Source: Streptomyces alanosinicus (lineage in GTDB: Bacteria > Actinomycetota > Actinomycetes > Streptomycetales > Streptomycetaceae). From it: a stretch of 64,000 bases of DNA. The notes beneath the pieces were generated by a model that was given only the letters and a program-made list of their open reading frames with translations, was not told the DNA's origin and ran no database searches. The DNA lies in contig NZ_BMVG01000008.1 in NCBI RefSeq assembly GCF_014650595.1, positions 292,912-356,911 on the forward strand, read 5' to 3'. This document shows, piece by piece, positions 23,977 through 33,013 of this stretch; position 1 is the stretch's first letter; the number at the start of each line of letters is the position of its first letter. Both the position numbers and the translations under genes were made by a program.

Positions 23977-24852
23977 GTGGTCAACCGAGACGAGGCTCAC
24001 GAGGACGCGGGCCGGGCGGCGTCCCGGCTCACCGGGCGTCCGGTCACCGGCGCGCGGGCGGCGTCCGGATCACCCGCCGAGGTCACCCTGGACGGCGGCG
24101 CCCGGGTGATGGTCAAGCGCGGCGACGCGCCCGGGGCGGTACAGGCCGAGGTGGCGGGACTGCGCTGGCTGGCCGCGGCGGGCACGGTCCGGGTGCCGGC
24201 GGTGCTCGGTCACGACGCGCGCTGGATGGTGACCGAGCGGGTGCCGACCGGGCGACCGGACCCCGCGGGGGCCCTGCGTTTCGGCCAGGCCCTGGCGGCC
24301 CTGCACGCGGCCGGCGCACCGCACTTCGGGGCGGCACCGCCCGACGGCCCCCAGGACGCCTTCATCGGCCTCGCCCCCATGCGCAACGCGCCGGGCACCG
24401 ACTGGCCCCGCTGGTACGCCGAGCATCGCGTCCTGCCCTATGTGCGCGGGGCGGTCGACCGCGGCACGCTCCGGCCGGGCGAGGCGCCTGTGTTCGAGCG
24501 GGTCTGCGTACGGCTGCCGGAGCTGGCGGGCCCGCCCGAGCCGCCCGCGCGGCTGCACGGCGACCTGTGGAACGGCAATGTCCTGTGGGGCGCCGACGGC
24601 GAGGTCCGGCTCATCGACCCGGCCGCGCACGGCGGACACCGGGAGACCGATCTGGCGATGCTCCGGCTGTTCGGCTGCCCGCTGCTGGACCGGGTGCTCG
24701 CCGGGTACGAGGAGGCGGCCCCCATGGCGCCGGGATGGCGCGAACGGGTGGGCGTCCACCAGCTGTTCCCACTGCTGGTGCACGCGGTGCTGTTCGGACG
24801 CGGATACGCCGAGCAGGCCCTGGCGGCGGCCCGGGGCGCACTGGCGATGTGA
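23977..24852 (+). CDS. Fructosamine kinase-family phosphotransferase
   Basis: 291-residue member of the fructosamine/ketosamine-3-kinase family (aminoglycoside-phosphotransferase fold). The small lobe carries the ATP-site Lys in ARVMVKRG; the catalytic loop is RLHGDLWNGNVLWGADG; the metal-binding segment is VRLIDPAAHGGHRETDLAM, close to the family consensus. Such enzymes phosphorylate sugar amines on glycated proteins so that they fall off. The gene is divergent from the cyclodipeptide synthase, sharing a 188-bp region with two palindromes, but a role in that pathway is not indicated by chemistry. Start GTG at 23977. Confidence 0.87.
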   Translation: MVNRDEAHEDAGRAASRLTGRPVTGARAASGSPAEVTLDGGARVMVKRGDAPGAVQAEVAGLRWLAAAGTVRVPAVLGHDARWMVTERVPTGRPDPAGALRFGQALAALHAAGAPHFGAAPPDGPQDAFIGLAPMRNAPGTDWPRWYAEHRVLPYVRGAVDRGTLRPGEAPVFERVCVRLPELAGPPEPPARLHGDLWNGNVLWGADGEVRLIDPAAHGGHRETDLAMLRLFGCPLLDRVLAGYEEAAPMAPGWRERVGVHQLFPLLVHAVLFGRGYAEQALAAARGALAM

Positions 24853-25078
24853 CGCCGGCTCAGCCGATTTTTCCGGCCCGGGCGGGCAACTTCCCGGGCG
24901 GCGCCGACGTCCTGAGGCTTGCGGGCGCGCCGTCCCGCACGCCCGGCGGGACGGTGTCGTGCCGTCCCCGTGTCCCAGGGGCCGTCCGGCCCCCTCCGAC
25001 CTGCGATTACGCAGAGTGAGGAAACCAATCACCCGTTCGATTCGTATAAGGACGTGAAAGCCGAATCAGGGAGAGACC

Positions 25079-25270
25079 ATGCAACCGTTCACGCTCAACT
25101 ACGCGCGCCCCGCTGTGCAGTTGGACGTCACCACTCCGTACGCGTACGACTCCGGACTGCAGTTGAACGTCCTCCCGGACGGGCGGATCGCCGCCACCGA
25201 CCACGCGACCCTGAAAGCTCTGGGGACCACGACGTCGACCGCCGGGTCCAAGACCCACTTCGACGACTGA
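25079..25270 (+). CDS. Graspetide (ATP-grasp-modified RiPP) precursor peptide
   Basis: 63-residue peptide with ATG preceded by GGGAGAG. It matches the streptomycete putative ATP-grasp target RiPP family: N-terminal MQPFTLNYARP and leader segment PYAYDSGLQLNVLPDG, then a Thr/Ser-rich core GTTTSTAGSKTHFDD. In graspetides an ATP-grasp ligase joins Thr/Ser hydroxyls (omega-ester) or Lys amines (omega-amide) to Asp/Glu side chains; here the possible donors are Thr, Ser and Lys and the acceptors are the terminal Asp pair. The ligase gene follows after 17 bp. No secretion signal or transporter is adjacent. Confidence 0.9.
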   Translation: MQPFTLNYARPAVQLDVTTPYAYDSGLQLNVLPDGRIAATDHATLKALGTTTSTAGSKTHFDD

Positions 25271-25287
25271 ACCGCGGGCCCCGACTG

Positions 25288-26271
25288 ATGACCGTGCTCA
25301 TCCTGACCAGTGAAGAAGACGTGACGGCGGACATGGTGGTCCTCCGGCTGGGCGAGTCCGGAGTGCCTGTCGTCCGGCTCGATCCCGCCGATCTGACCAC
25401 CGGGGTGGCGCTGTCGGGCGAGTTCGTGCAGGGCGCCTGCCGTGGACATCTGTCCGTCGGCGGGCGCCTCGTGAGCATGAGCGGTCTGCGCTCCGTGTGG
25501 GTGCGCAGGCCCGGGGAGGCGGCCGCTCGCGCCGCCCAGCCGTCCGCCTGGCTGACGGAGGAGTCGGCACAGGCGCTCTACGGCATGCTGCGCACCACCG
25601 ACGCCCGCTGGATGAACCATCCGGACGCCTCCCGTCGCGCCCGGCACAAGCCCTGGCAGCTGCATCTCGCCCAGCGCAGCAGCCTCGCGGTGCCCGCCAC
25701 GCTGATCACGACGTTCCCGCAGGCGGCCCGGGCGTTCGCGGAGCGCTTCCCGGACCTGGTGGTCAAACCGGTGTCCGGCGCGCATCCACAGGAACCGCCG
25801 CGTGCGGTGCCGACCAGCCGGGTCGCGCCGGACACCGACTTCTCGGCGGTGGCCTTCGGTCCGACGCTGCTGCAGCGGCGGATCGCCAAGCGGGCCGACA
25901 TCCGGCTCACCGCCGTCGGCGACACCCTGCTGGCCGCGCGGAAGCCCGCCGATCCGGACGCCCACCCGGACGAGGTGGACGTCCGTTTCGCCGCTTCGGT
26001 CTCTCCCTGGCTGCCCGTGGACGTGCCCCCGCGCGTCGCCGAGGGCGTACAGCGGTACATGAGGGGCGCGGAACTGGCCTACGGCGCATTCGACTTCGCC
26101 GAGGACGCCGACGGGATCTGGTGGTTCCTGGAGTGCAACCAGTCGGGCCAGTTCGGGTTCGTCGAGATGGACACAGGTCAGCCCATCGCCGCGACGATCG
26201 CCGCGTGGCTCGCCGGGGACCGGGATCCGGACGGCAGGTGTGCGCAGGACGGCCGGAGCGCAGCCTCTTGA
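25288..26271 (+). CDS. ATP-grasp graspetide ligase (ribosomal peptide maturase)
   Basis: 327-residue ATP-grasp enzyme of the SAV_5884-like maturase type. It starts MTVLILTSEEDVTADMVVLRL, has the VWVRRPG segment near residue 70 typical of graspetide ligases, ATP-contact Lys in RHKPWQLHLAQRS and FPDLVVKPVSG, and the metal-binding C-terminal stretch IWWFLECNQSGQFGFVE. It uses ATP to activate Asp/Glu side chains of the precursor and form ester or amide crosslinks. Encoded 17 bp after the precursor. Many relatives are followed by an O-methyltransferase; here the next gene is an oxidoreductase instead. Confidence 0.92.
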   Translation: MTVLILTSEEDVTADMVVLRLGESGVPVVRLDPADLTTGVALSGEFVQGACRGHLSVGGRLVSMSGLRSVWVRRPGEAAARAAQPSAWLTEESAQALYGMLRTTDARWMNHPDASRRARHKPWQLHLAQRSSLAVPATLITTFPQAARAFAERFPDLVVKPVSGAHPQEPPRAVPTSRVAPDTDFSAVAFGPTLLQRRIAKRADIRLTAVGDTLLAARKPADPDAHPDEVDVRFAASVSPWLPVDVPPRVAEGVQRYMRGAELAYGAFDFAEDADGIWWFLECNQSGQFGFVEMDTGQPIAATIAAWLAGDRDPDGRCAQDGRSAAS

Positions 26272-26306
26272 GGGTGCGGGGATCGGCTCGGAGAAAGGAA
26301 CGCTTC

Positions 26307-27251
26307 ATGCGCATCGGACTGCTGGGAACGGGCCCGTGGGCGCGGGCCGCGTACGCCCCCGCCCTCTTCGGGCACCCCGGCGTGGAATTCGCCGGGGTGT
26401 GGGGCCGCCGGGCCGAGGCGGCCACCGCGCTGGCCGGGGAGTACGCGGTGCCCGCCTACGGCGACGTGGACGCGCTGCTGGCCGAGGTGGACGCGGTGGC
26501 CGTGGCCCTGCCACCGTCCGTGCAGGCCGAGTTGGCGGTGCGTGCGGCGCGGGCCGGCCGTCATCTGCTGCTCGACAAGCCGCTCGCGGTGTCGGTCGCG
26601 CAGGGCCGGGCCGTGGTGGCGGCGGCAGAGCGGGCCGGGGTGGCCTCGGTGGTGTTCCTCACCACGCGCTTCCAGAAGGAGCCGGAGGCCTGGATCGAGG
26701 AACAGGCGGCCACGGCGGGCTGGTTCACGGCCCGCGCGCAGTGGCTGGGGTCCGTGTTCACTTCCGACAGCCCCTTCGCGGGCTCGCCCTGGCGGCGGGA
26801 GAAGGGCGCGCTGTGGGACGTCGGCCCGCACGCCCTGTCGGTGCTGCTGCCGGTCCTCGGCGACGTACGGCAGGTGGTGTCGGCGGCGCACGGTCCCGCG
26901 GACACCGTGCATCTGGTCCTCGACCACGCCACCGGTGCGTCGAGCACGCTCACGCTGAGCCTGACGGCACCTCCCGCGGCGGCCGGGGCCGATGTGGAGC
27001 TGCGGGGCGAGGCGGGCGTGGCGCTGATGCCGGGGAGTTCCGAAGGAGCGGTGCCGGCACTCTGCCGTGCCGTCGACACCCTGCTGACGGCCGCCCGCAC
27101 GGGGCGCCCGCACGCCTGCGACGCCGCGTTCGGCCTCCGCGTCACCGAAATCCTGGCCACGGCCCAGGCCCGCCTGACCGCCGATGGCGAGGAGTGCCTG
27201 TCCGGCGGACCGGGTCGCGGGAAAGCGACGGTGCCCCGTCGGCGGGGGTGA
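26307..27251 (+). CDS. Gfo/Idh/MocA-family oxidoreductase
   Basis: 314-residue NAD(P)-dependent dehydrogenase. The N-terminal Rossmann motif is MRIGLLGTGPWARAAYAPAL; the family Lys-Pro pair is present in HLLLDKPLAVSV; the C-terminal sheet domain includes SPWRREKGALWDVGPHAL, where the His is the expected catalytic residue. AAAGGA precedes the ATG at 26307. It starts 35 bp after the ATP-grasp ligase and may belong to the graspetide operon, where a redox tailoring step would be unusual; equally, it may be an independent sugar or inositol dehydrogenase. Confidence 0.85.
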   Translation: MRIGLLGTGPWARAAYAPALFGHPGVEFAGVWGRRAEAATALAGEYAVPAYGDVDALLAEVDAVAVALPPSVQAELAVRAARAGRHLLLDKPLAVSVAQGRAVVAAAERAGVASVVFLTTRFQKEPEAWIEEQAATAGWFTARAQWLGSVFTSDSPFAGSPWRREKGALWDVGPHALSVLLPVLGDVRQVVSAAHGPADTVHLVLDHATGASSTLTLSLTAPPAAAGADVELRGEAGVALMPGSSEGAVPALCRAVDTLLTAARTGRPHACDAAFGLRVTEILATAQARLTADGEECLSGGPGRGKATVPRRRG

Positions 27252-27408
27252 GCGGGGGCCGGTGCCCGGGCGTCCACCGTGCGTCACCCTGTCTCCGGCT
27301 GGGTGCGGACACCGTGCGACCGGGCCGCGACCGGGCGCTCCAGCGCGGCGGCCATGGTGTTGTCGCAGGCGGGAGGCCCGGGTGGGGCTGGCGGCGTAGC
27401 TTGGGGGT

Positions 27409-28533
27409 GTGACATCGGTGCGCGGCGGGTGGTCGCGTCGGAACCGGGAAGAACGCGGCTGGTTGCGCGGCGCACCGCCACCGCGGTGGGTGCGAGTGCT
27501 GCCGGTGCTGCTGCTCGCAGTCGTCAGTACGGCCACGCTGATCACCTCGCACGCCCGTGACCTGGGCTTTCTGCTCGGGGCCATTCCGCCGCTGGCTGTC
27601 CTTTCGTACGGCCCGCTGGCCACCGCGCTGCTCGGCACCGCGGCGGTCACGGTGCTGAACATCCCCGCCACCCATCTGAACCGCCCCGGCAACACCGATC
27701 TGCTCACCGTCGTGTTCGTGGCCGCACTGAGCGTGTTCGTGTCGTATGTGCGCAGCCGCCGGGACGCCCAGCTGGACACGGAGCGGGCGATCGGCGAGGC
27801 CGTGCAGCGGGCCGTGATGCCACCGCTGCCGGACCGGGTCGGGATCGTGCGGTGCTCGGGTTTCTACCGGGCCGCGCAGGACGGGACGCTGGTGGGCGGG
27901 GACTTCTTCGACGTGCGGGACGGGCCGTACGGGGTGCGCGCGGTGATGGGCGATGTGCAGGGACACGGGCTGACGGCGGTCGCGACGGTGGTGTCGCTGC
28001 TGGGCGCGTTCCGGGAGGCGGTGCTCGACCAGGGCGACCTGGAGTCGGTCGCGGCGCGGATGGACCGCAGACTGACGGTGGACTCGGCGGGTGCGCGGCA
28101 CGGGGAGCTGTTCGCCACGGGGGTGCTGCTGGAGTTCTCCCCCGACGGCCGCGCGGTGCGGGTGGTGGCCTGCGGCCATCCGGTGCCCGTCCTGCTGCAC
28201 GAGGGCCATGCCGTGGAGGTGACGGTGGTGTCGGGACCGCCGCTGGGGCTCGGGCTGGCCGACGCCGGCCCGCCGCGGGAGATCACCGTGCCGCTCGCGC
28301 CGGGCGACCGGCTCTTCCTCGCCTCCGACGGGGTGTGGGAGGCACGGGACTCCAGCGACACGTTCTATCCGCTGCCGGCGCGGCTGGGCGCGCTGGCCCG
28401 CGCGGTCCCGGCCGAGCTGCCGGGCATGGTGTGGGCGGATCTGGCCCGTCTGGGCTGCGAGGTCCGGGACGACGTCACGATGCTGGTGCTGGCGCCCGAA
28501 CCGGCGGCCGCCCACCGCGGCCCCCGTCCCTGA
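27409..28533 (+). CDS. Membrane-anchored SpoIIE-type PP2C phosphatase
   Basis: 374-residue protein. Three hydrophobic segments between residues 28 and 110 (VLPVLLLAVVSTATLI, LAVLSYGPLATALLGTAAV, VVFVAALSVFVSYV) anchor the N-terminus. The SpoIIE phosphatase follows from IGEAVQRAVMPPLPDRV, with GGDFFDVRDG, MGDVQGHGLTAV, LASDGVWEARD and the terminal RDDVTMLVL. This is the common streptomycete layout of a short membrane region joined to a phosphatase that acts on anti-anti-sigma factors. GTG at 27409. It is monocistronic by spacing (157 bp upstream, 225 bp downstream). Confidence 0.9.
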   Translation: MTSVRGGWSRRNREERGWLRGAPPPRWVRVLPVLLLAVVSTATLITSHARDLGFLLGAIPPLAVLSYGPLATALLGTAAVTVLNIPATHLNRPGNTDLLTVVFVAALSVFVSYVRSRRDAQLDTERAIGEAVQRAVMPPLPDRVGIVRCSGFYRAAQDGTLVGGDFFDVRDGPYGVRAVMGDVQGHGLTAVATVVSLLGAFREAVLDQGDLESVAARMDRRLTVDSAGARHGELFATGVLLEFSPDGRAVRVVACGHPVPVLLHEGHAVEVTVVSGPPLGLGLADAGPPREITVPLAPGDRLFLASDGVWEARDSSDTFYPLPARLGALARAVPAELPGMVWADLARLGCEVRDDVTMLVLAPEPAAAHRGPRP

Positions 28534-28758
28534 CCTGGCCCGGAAACAGCGGCTGCCTGAGGGCCCCTGCCCTCAACTGACGAACCATCAGCCGGAGTTC
28601 GAACGTCCCGGCTCAAACGCCAGGCCTCGCCACCCTTCCGCCGGGCGGGGAAATCCACCAGCATGCATATGCCGGGTTGGCGTGCAGGCGCACGGAGTGC
28701 CCGGTCACGACCGTTCCCCGCACCGGGCGCGGGCGAACGAGGACACCCGGAGCAGTGC

Positions 28759-29226
28759 ATGACGAACACGATGTGGATGCGGGGCGTGGAGTGGCTGGCC
28801 GCCGCGGCGGTCGACCCGCGCTCCTGCGCATGGCAGTGGGATCACGGCGAGGGCATCGCGCTGCTGGAGGCGGGCCGCTTCTGGGACGTGCTGAGCGTCC
28901 CGGACCGGCTGGGTCTGCTCACGCTCGACCTGTTGTGGCGGCCCGGAGCGCCGGTGCCGGGGCCGACGCTGGTCGACACCGCGGCCGGCCGCGTCGGTTT
29001 CTTCCTGCCGCCGGACCCGTCCGGGGGCTGGGCGGGCTCCGGTCTGCGGTACGCGACCAAGGGAGCCTGGGTCGCCGTACCCCCGCCGTATCGGCCCGCG
29101 CGCTTCCTGGAGTGGCTCGTGCCGCCCGACGGCACCGGCGCGCTCCACTCGCCCGGCGCCCTGGAAGGGGCACTGCGCCAGGCCACCGGCTCCCTCACCG
29201 TGCTCGCGCCACTGTGCGGGCGGTGA
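28759..29226 (+). CDS. Uncharacterised 155-residue protein
   Basis: A soluble, Trp-rich protein of normal Streptomyces composition with GGAG seven bases before the ATG. Visible pattern: VEWLAAAAVDPRSCAWQWDHG, then GRFWDVLSVPDRLGLLTL, LVDTAAGRVGFFLPP, and WVAVPPPYRPARFLEWLVPP. It resembles small streptomycete proteins sometimes likened to the core of bifunctional primase/polymerase domains, but no catalytic acidic motif can be identified, so I assign no function. It lies alone between the membrane phosphatase and the serine hydrolase. Confidence 0.65.
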   Translation: MTNTMWMRGVEWLAAAAVDPRSCAWQWDHGEGIALLEAGRFWDVLSVPDRLGLLTLDLLWRPGAPVPGPTLVDTAAGRVGFFLPPDPSGGWAGSGLRYATKGAWVAVPPPYRPARFLEWLVPPDGTGALHSPGALEGALRQATGSLTVLAPLCGR

Positions 29227-29230
29227 CGGT

Positions 29231-29470
29231 TCAGAGACGCTCGGACGTGACGCGTCTGCCCGTCGTGGGCCCGGGGAAGGAGGGGCGCGGCAGGTCCGGT
29301 TCCGCGGGTACGGTCCGGCCCTGGGCCCGCCACTCGGCGACGAGCCCGACATAGATCGGCTCCCGGGCCCCGTCCGTCTGGGCGGGCCGGCCCGCCCGGC
29401 GGAGCCGCGTCGGCCGGTCGATCCGGTCCGGCCGCGCCAGGCGGTTCGGCGGGTCATCCAAGCGGTTCAT
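29231..29470 (-). CDS. Small uncharacterised protein
   Basis: A 79-residue frame with ATG at 29470. The N-terminal half is Arg/Pro/Asp-rich (NRLARPDRIDRPTRL); the C-terminal half, EPIYVGLVAEWRAQGRTVP followed by PTTGRR, looks like a folded helix of a small actinobacterial protein. The ribosome binding site is weak. It converges on the preceding gene with 4 bp between stops. Possibly real, possibly noise. Confidence 0.4.
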   Translation of the reverse strand: MNRLDDPPNRLARPDRIDRPTRLRRAGRPAQTDGAREPIYVGLVAEWRAQGRTVPAEPDLPRPSFPGPTTGRRVTSERL

Positions 29471-29718
29471 ACCAGGGCAACGCCCGTGGACCGCCGCGGC
29501 TACGCCCCCGCGCCATCGCCTCACCGGGTCGAGTGAGGCCGTCCCTCGAACGGCCCATCCACCGGTCGGACAAGCATCCCGCCGACCGGTGCCGGAGCCG
29601 GCCCCGTCACCCGTCCACCCGACGGGCGTGGCGAGGACAGCGCTCCTATGCTGGGAGGGTCCGGGCTCCGACGCCCCGCTCACCGCACGTTCGGCTCTCA
29701 CGTGCTTGGAGTCAGCCC

Positions 29719-30993
29719 ATGCCGTCTTCGTCCGCGCGCCTGCGCCGGGGGGCCACGATCGCCGTACTGGCGGCGACACTGGCGGGGCCGCTCCCCGCCG
29801 GGGCCGCCGTGACTCCTCCTGGCGCCGTGCCGGCCGCGCTCGGCGCGGACCCGCCCGGCCCGTCCCCCTCGGACTCGCCCAGCCCGTCCCCCTCGCAGCC
29901 CGGCGTCCGCGCGCTCACCCCGCAGGTGGCACGCCAACTCGACGCCGCCGTACAGAAGGTGATGCACGAGGCGGACGTGCCCGGTGCGACCGTCGGCATC
30001 TGGACGCCGGGACAGCCGGGTTACGTCCGCTCGTTCGGCGTCGCCGACAAGAGCACCGGCCAGAAGATGGCACCGGACATGTACCTGCGTATCGGCAGTG
30101 AGACGAAGACGTTCACCGTGACGGCACTGCTGCAGCTGGTGGACCAGAAGAAGGTCGGCCTGGACGACCCGATCGGCAGGTACATCGGCGGTGTGCCCAA
30201 CGAGAACAGGATCACGCTGCGCGAACTGGCCGAGATGCGCAGCGGACTGTTCAACTACTCGCAGGACGCCGGCTTCTTCACGGCGCTGACCTCCGACCCG
30301 CAACGGAGCTTCACGCCCGAGCAGTTGCTCGCCTACGCGTTCAAGCACGCGGCGATATTCCAGCCCGGCGAGAAGTTCTCGTACTCCAACACCAACCTGA
30401 TCCTGCTGGGACTGGTGGTGGAGAAGGTGAGCGGACAGCGGCTCGGGGACTACATCACGCAGCACATCCTCGCTCCGGCCGGCATGCGGCACACCGTGTT
30501 CCCGGCCGGGGACGAGTTCCCCACCCCGCATGCGCAGGGCTACACACGGCAGACGGCGAACGGCAAGGAGGCCGACGCGGCCGGCTGGAATCCGTCCTGG
30601 GGCTGGGCGGCCGGCGCGATGATCTCCACCCTGGACGATCTGCGCACCTGGGCGCCCACGGTGGCCACCGGCCGGTTCCCGGACGGGAGCCGCATGGTCA
30701 GCGCCGCCGCCCAGAAGCAGCGGCTGATCACCCCGTCGACCAGCTCGGTCAAGGGCGCCGGGTACGGCCTGGGCATCTTTGACGTACAGGGATGGATCGG
30801 CCACAACGGATCCCTGCCGGGCTACGAGTCGTTGACGATCTATCTGCCGTCGACGCGGACGACACTCGTCGCGCTCCTCAACACCGACAACGACTACCGG
30901 TCGCAGGAGCCCAGCACCGTGCTCGGTGAAGCGATCACGAAGATCATCTCCCCGGCGCATGTGTACAACCTGCCCATGACACACGGGGGATGA
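29719..30993 (+). CDS. Secreted serine hydrolase, class C beta-lactamase/DD-peptidase fold
   Basis: 424-residue exported protein. A signal peptide of about 30 residues (RRGATIAVLAATLAGPLPAGAA) is followed by a Pro/Ser linker (SPSDSPSPSPSQPG) and the beta-lactamase-related domain. Catalytic motifs: SETK near residue 126 (SxxK), YSN near 221, and HNG near 362. These fit R61-type DD-peptidases, esterases and class C-like enzymes rather than proven beta-lactamases. GGAG precedes the ATG at 29719. It is probably involved in cell-wall peptide trimming or ester hydrolysis outside the cell. Confidence 0.9.
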   Translation: MPSSSARLRRGATIAVLAATLAGPLPAGAAVTPPGAVPAALGADPPGPSPSDSPSPSPSQPGVRALTPQVARQLDAAVQKVMHEADVPGATVGIWTPGQPGYVRSFGVADKSTGQKMAPDMYLRIGSETKTFTVTALLQLVDQKKVGLDDPIGRYIGGVPNENRITLRELAEMRSGLFNYSQDAGFFTALTSDPQRSFTPEQLLAYAFKHAAIFQPGEKFSYSNTNLILLGLVVEKVSGQRLGDYITQHILAPAGMRHTVFPAGDEFPTPHAQGYTRQTANGKEADAAGWNPSWGWAAGAMISTLDDLRTWAPTVATGRFPDGSRMVSAAAQKQRLITPSTSSVKGAGYGLGIFDVQGWIGHNGSLPGYESLTIYLPSTRTTLVALLNTDNDYRSQEPSTVLGEAITKIISPAHVYNLPMTHGG

Positions 30994-31166
30994 AGCACGC
31001 GGGCGGGAGACGCCGCGCAGCGGACATCGGCAGGACCGGGCGTCCCGGCCGGGGCGCGGGGCCGCGACCGGTCCCCCGCTCCGGTCGTGCCCCGCAGACC
31101 GCTGAACCTACGCGAGCCGCCGGACGCGGGGTAGCGCACCGGTGCCCCGAACGGGCCGTCCGGCAC

Positions 31167-32738
31167 TCACCGGTGCACAGATGAGTCCGGTGAGTCCGGT
31201 TGGTCCGGTTTCGGGGCGCCCGCTCCGGGGCCGTCCGCCGCGCCGAGGTCGGGTACGGGCAGCTCACCGGTCACAAGGTGGGCGAGGACGACCTCGTACA
31301 GATCGGTGCCGCCGTCCGTCAGCCGGCGTTCCAGCACGGGTTCGGCCGCCCGCACGTGCTCGCGCACCGTCTGGGCGTGGACGCCGAGCACCTGGGCGGC
31401 GCGTTCGGCGTGTGCGTCGGCGCCGGTCCAGGCGCGCAGGGTGCCGCGCAGGTCCCGCCCGTCGTCGTCGAGCCGGCCGAGGAGCCCTTCGGCCCAGGCG
31501 CGCAGCGCGCTCGTCCGCAGCAGCTCGGTGAGCCGGGTGCGGCAGGGCGGGTCGGGCAGGCCGCGGGGGTCGCACGGGCCGTACGCGGCCTCGGTGTTGA
31601 GGGCGGCGTGGGCGACGGCGCGGACGGGCAGCCGGGAGAGGTCGGCCCCGAGCAGCGCGGCGACCCGGTCCATCCGGGCGCGGACCGTGTTGCGGCTGAC
31701 GCCCAGCACCTTGGCGGCGCTCACGGCGGTGAACTCCAGGCCGAGCCGGGTGGTGGCGAGCAGTTCGGCGCGCACATGGTGGGGCAGCGCGTCGAGCGGA
31801 CGGAGCACCGCGCCGGCCCAGGCCCGCAGCGCGGCGGGGTCCATCAGCTGGGCGGGGCGGGTGCGGGCGGCGTAGACGGCGGCCCGGTCGGGCCGGAAGC
31901 GGGCCACGGCGAGGGCGGTGACGGCCTGTCCGTAGGCGGTGGCGGTCAGGGCGAGGCGCTGCCGGGGGCTGCCACCGAGGAAGGTGCCGGGCCGGCCGAT
32001 GACGAGGGACCGCAGCCGCTCCCCCACGTCGGAGGCCGGGCCGACGACGATGACGTGCCGGTCCACGGCGGGGCAGCGCACGACGAGCGCCCCGCCGTCG
32101 GTGGCGTCCCCGCACACCTCGGCGAGCCGGTCGCGTTCGTCGGCGGCACTCTCGAGGACGTACACCCGGGCGGTGTCCTCCTCCAGCAGGCCCGGCCACA
32201 GGCCGGCGGCGACCCGGCGGGCGGAGACGGTGTCCTCCACCATGAGCAGCTGCAGGATCGCCAGCCGCAGATCGGCGGTGGCGCGCCGCAGCCGGCGCCC
32301 GGACTCCGCCAACTCCTTGTCCCGAAGGAGCAGTTCCAGCACGCTCGCGGTGTGGCCGAGGATGTCCGCGGCCTGCCGGTCGAAGGGCGCCGGACGGGCC
32401 ACGGCGAGGACGGCTCCCACCGCGGGACCGGGCCCCGGGTGCCGGATACCGACCAGGCGCACATGCCGTACGCCGTCCTCGACGGAGGCGGCGAAGACCC
32501 GGCCGGTGGCGACGTCGGCGACCACGGCGGCGTCGAGCGGCAGGCGTTCACCGGCGAGCAGAGCGCCGTGCGCGTCCTGGAGGCAGACCGCGGCCTGCAC
32601 GGTCCGGCCGAGCCAGGCGACGAGCCGGCGAAGATCGCGTCCGGCGGGCCGCAGATGGTCCAGCAGCTCCTGCGCCCAGAGGCTGTCGCCGGCGTGCGAC
32701 CGCGGCGACACCGGGCCCTCGTCCGGTCGGCCGACCAC
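31167..32738 (-). CDS. PucR-type helix-turn-helix transcriptional regulator
   Basis: 523-residue regulator. The first 200 residues form a GAF-like sensory region (LVAWLGRTVQAAVCLQDAHG, FDRQAADILGHTASVLELLL). Two PucR-type DNA-binding helix-turn-helix units occur near the C-terminus: SAAKVLGVSRNTVRARMDRV (about residue 346) and ERAAQVLGVHAQTVREHV (about residue 456); two such units are more than most relatives have. GTG at 32738 follows GAAGGGGGG. Divergent from the YciO-like gene over a 301-bp region containing repeats. Target unknown. Confidence 0.82.
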   Translation of the reverse strand: MVGRPDEGPVSPRSHAGDSLWAQELLDHLRPAGRDLRRLVAWLGRTVQAAVCLQDAHGALLAGERLPLDAAVVADVATGRVFAASVEDGVRHVRLVGIRHPGPGPAVGAVLAVARPAPFDRQAADILGHTASVLELLLRDKELAESGRRLRRATADLRLAILQLLMVEDTVSARRVAAGLWPGLLEEDTARVYVLESAADERDRLAEVCGDATDGGALVVRCPAVDRHVIVVGPASDVGERLRSLVIGRPGTFLGGSPRQRLALTATAYGQAVTALAVARFRPDRAAVYAARTRPAQLMDPAALRAWAGAVLRPLDALPHHVRAELLATTRLGLEFTAVSAAKVLGVSRNTVRARMDRVAALLGADLSRLPVRAVAHAALNTEAAYGPCDPRGLPDPPCRTRLTELLRTSALRAWAEGLLGRLDDDGRDLRGTLRAWTGADAHAERAAQVLGVHAQTVREHVRAAEPVLERRLTDGGTDLYEVVLAHLVTGELPVPDLGAADGPGAGAPKPDQPDSPDSSVHR

Positions 32739-32821
32739 GCGCCCCCCTTCTCGTCTCCGTTGTGACCTGGGCTTACGGGTGCGCACACGGTACCTGACGA
32801 GAGGGCCTCCCGCCCGGACAT

Positions 32822-32864
32822 GACTCCGCCGGCGGCCCGGGGGGGGTGGGACGCCGGCGGAGTC
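32822..32864. promoter_or_regulatory. 13-bp inverted repeat in PucR/YciO divergent region
   Basis: GACTCCGCCGGCG (32822-32834) and its exact reverse complement (32852-32864) enclose a G-rich 17-base loop containing a run of eight G. It lies about 85 bp upstream of the PucR start. Confidence 0.5.
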
Positions 32865-32969
32865 TCGCGTCCGAGGTGGGGGGGATACCCAGGACGGCTC
32901 AAGTCGGGTGCCCCCGAATCGGAGAAGTAATCCCGCGAATGTGGGATCGTCGGCCGGACGCGCCCCGAT

Positions 32970-33013
32970 CGGCCTCCGGATGTGCGTACGACGGCCTCCG
33001 GATGCGCGTGTGA
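32970..33013. repeat. 22-bp tandem direct repeat upstream of YciO-like gene
   Basis: CGGCCTCCGGATG followed by nine more bases occurs twice in tandem with a 22-bp period and three mismatches, ending 27 bp before the GTG start. Two helical turns apart, the copies could bind a protein side by side. Confidence 0.55.

Noticed and set aside
24360..24852. Kinase-like gene as part of the cyclodipeptide pathway
   Set aside because: Its sequence fits a fructosamine kinase well, and no chemistry of cyclo(Tyr-Tyr) oxidation needs a kinase; only the shared promoter region suggests a link.
29719..30993. Serine hydrolase as an antibiotic-resistance beta-lactamase
   Set aside because: SxxK, YSN and HNG fit the wider DD-peptidase/esterase group; nothing specific to beta-lactam hydrolysis is visible.
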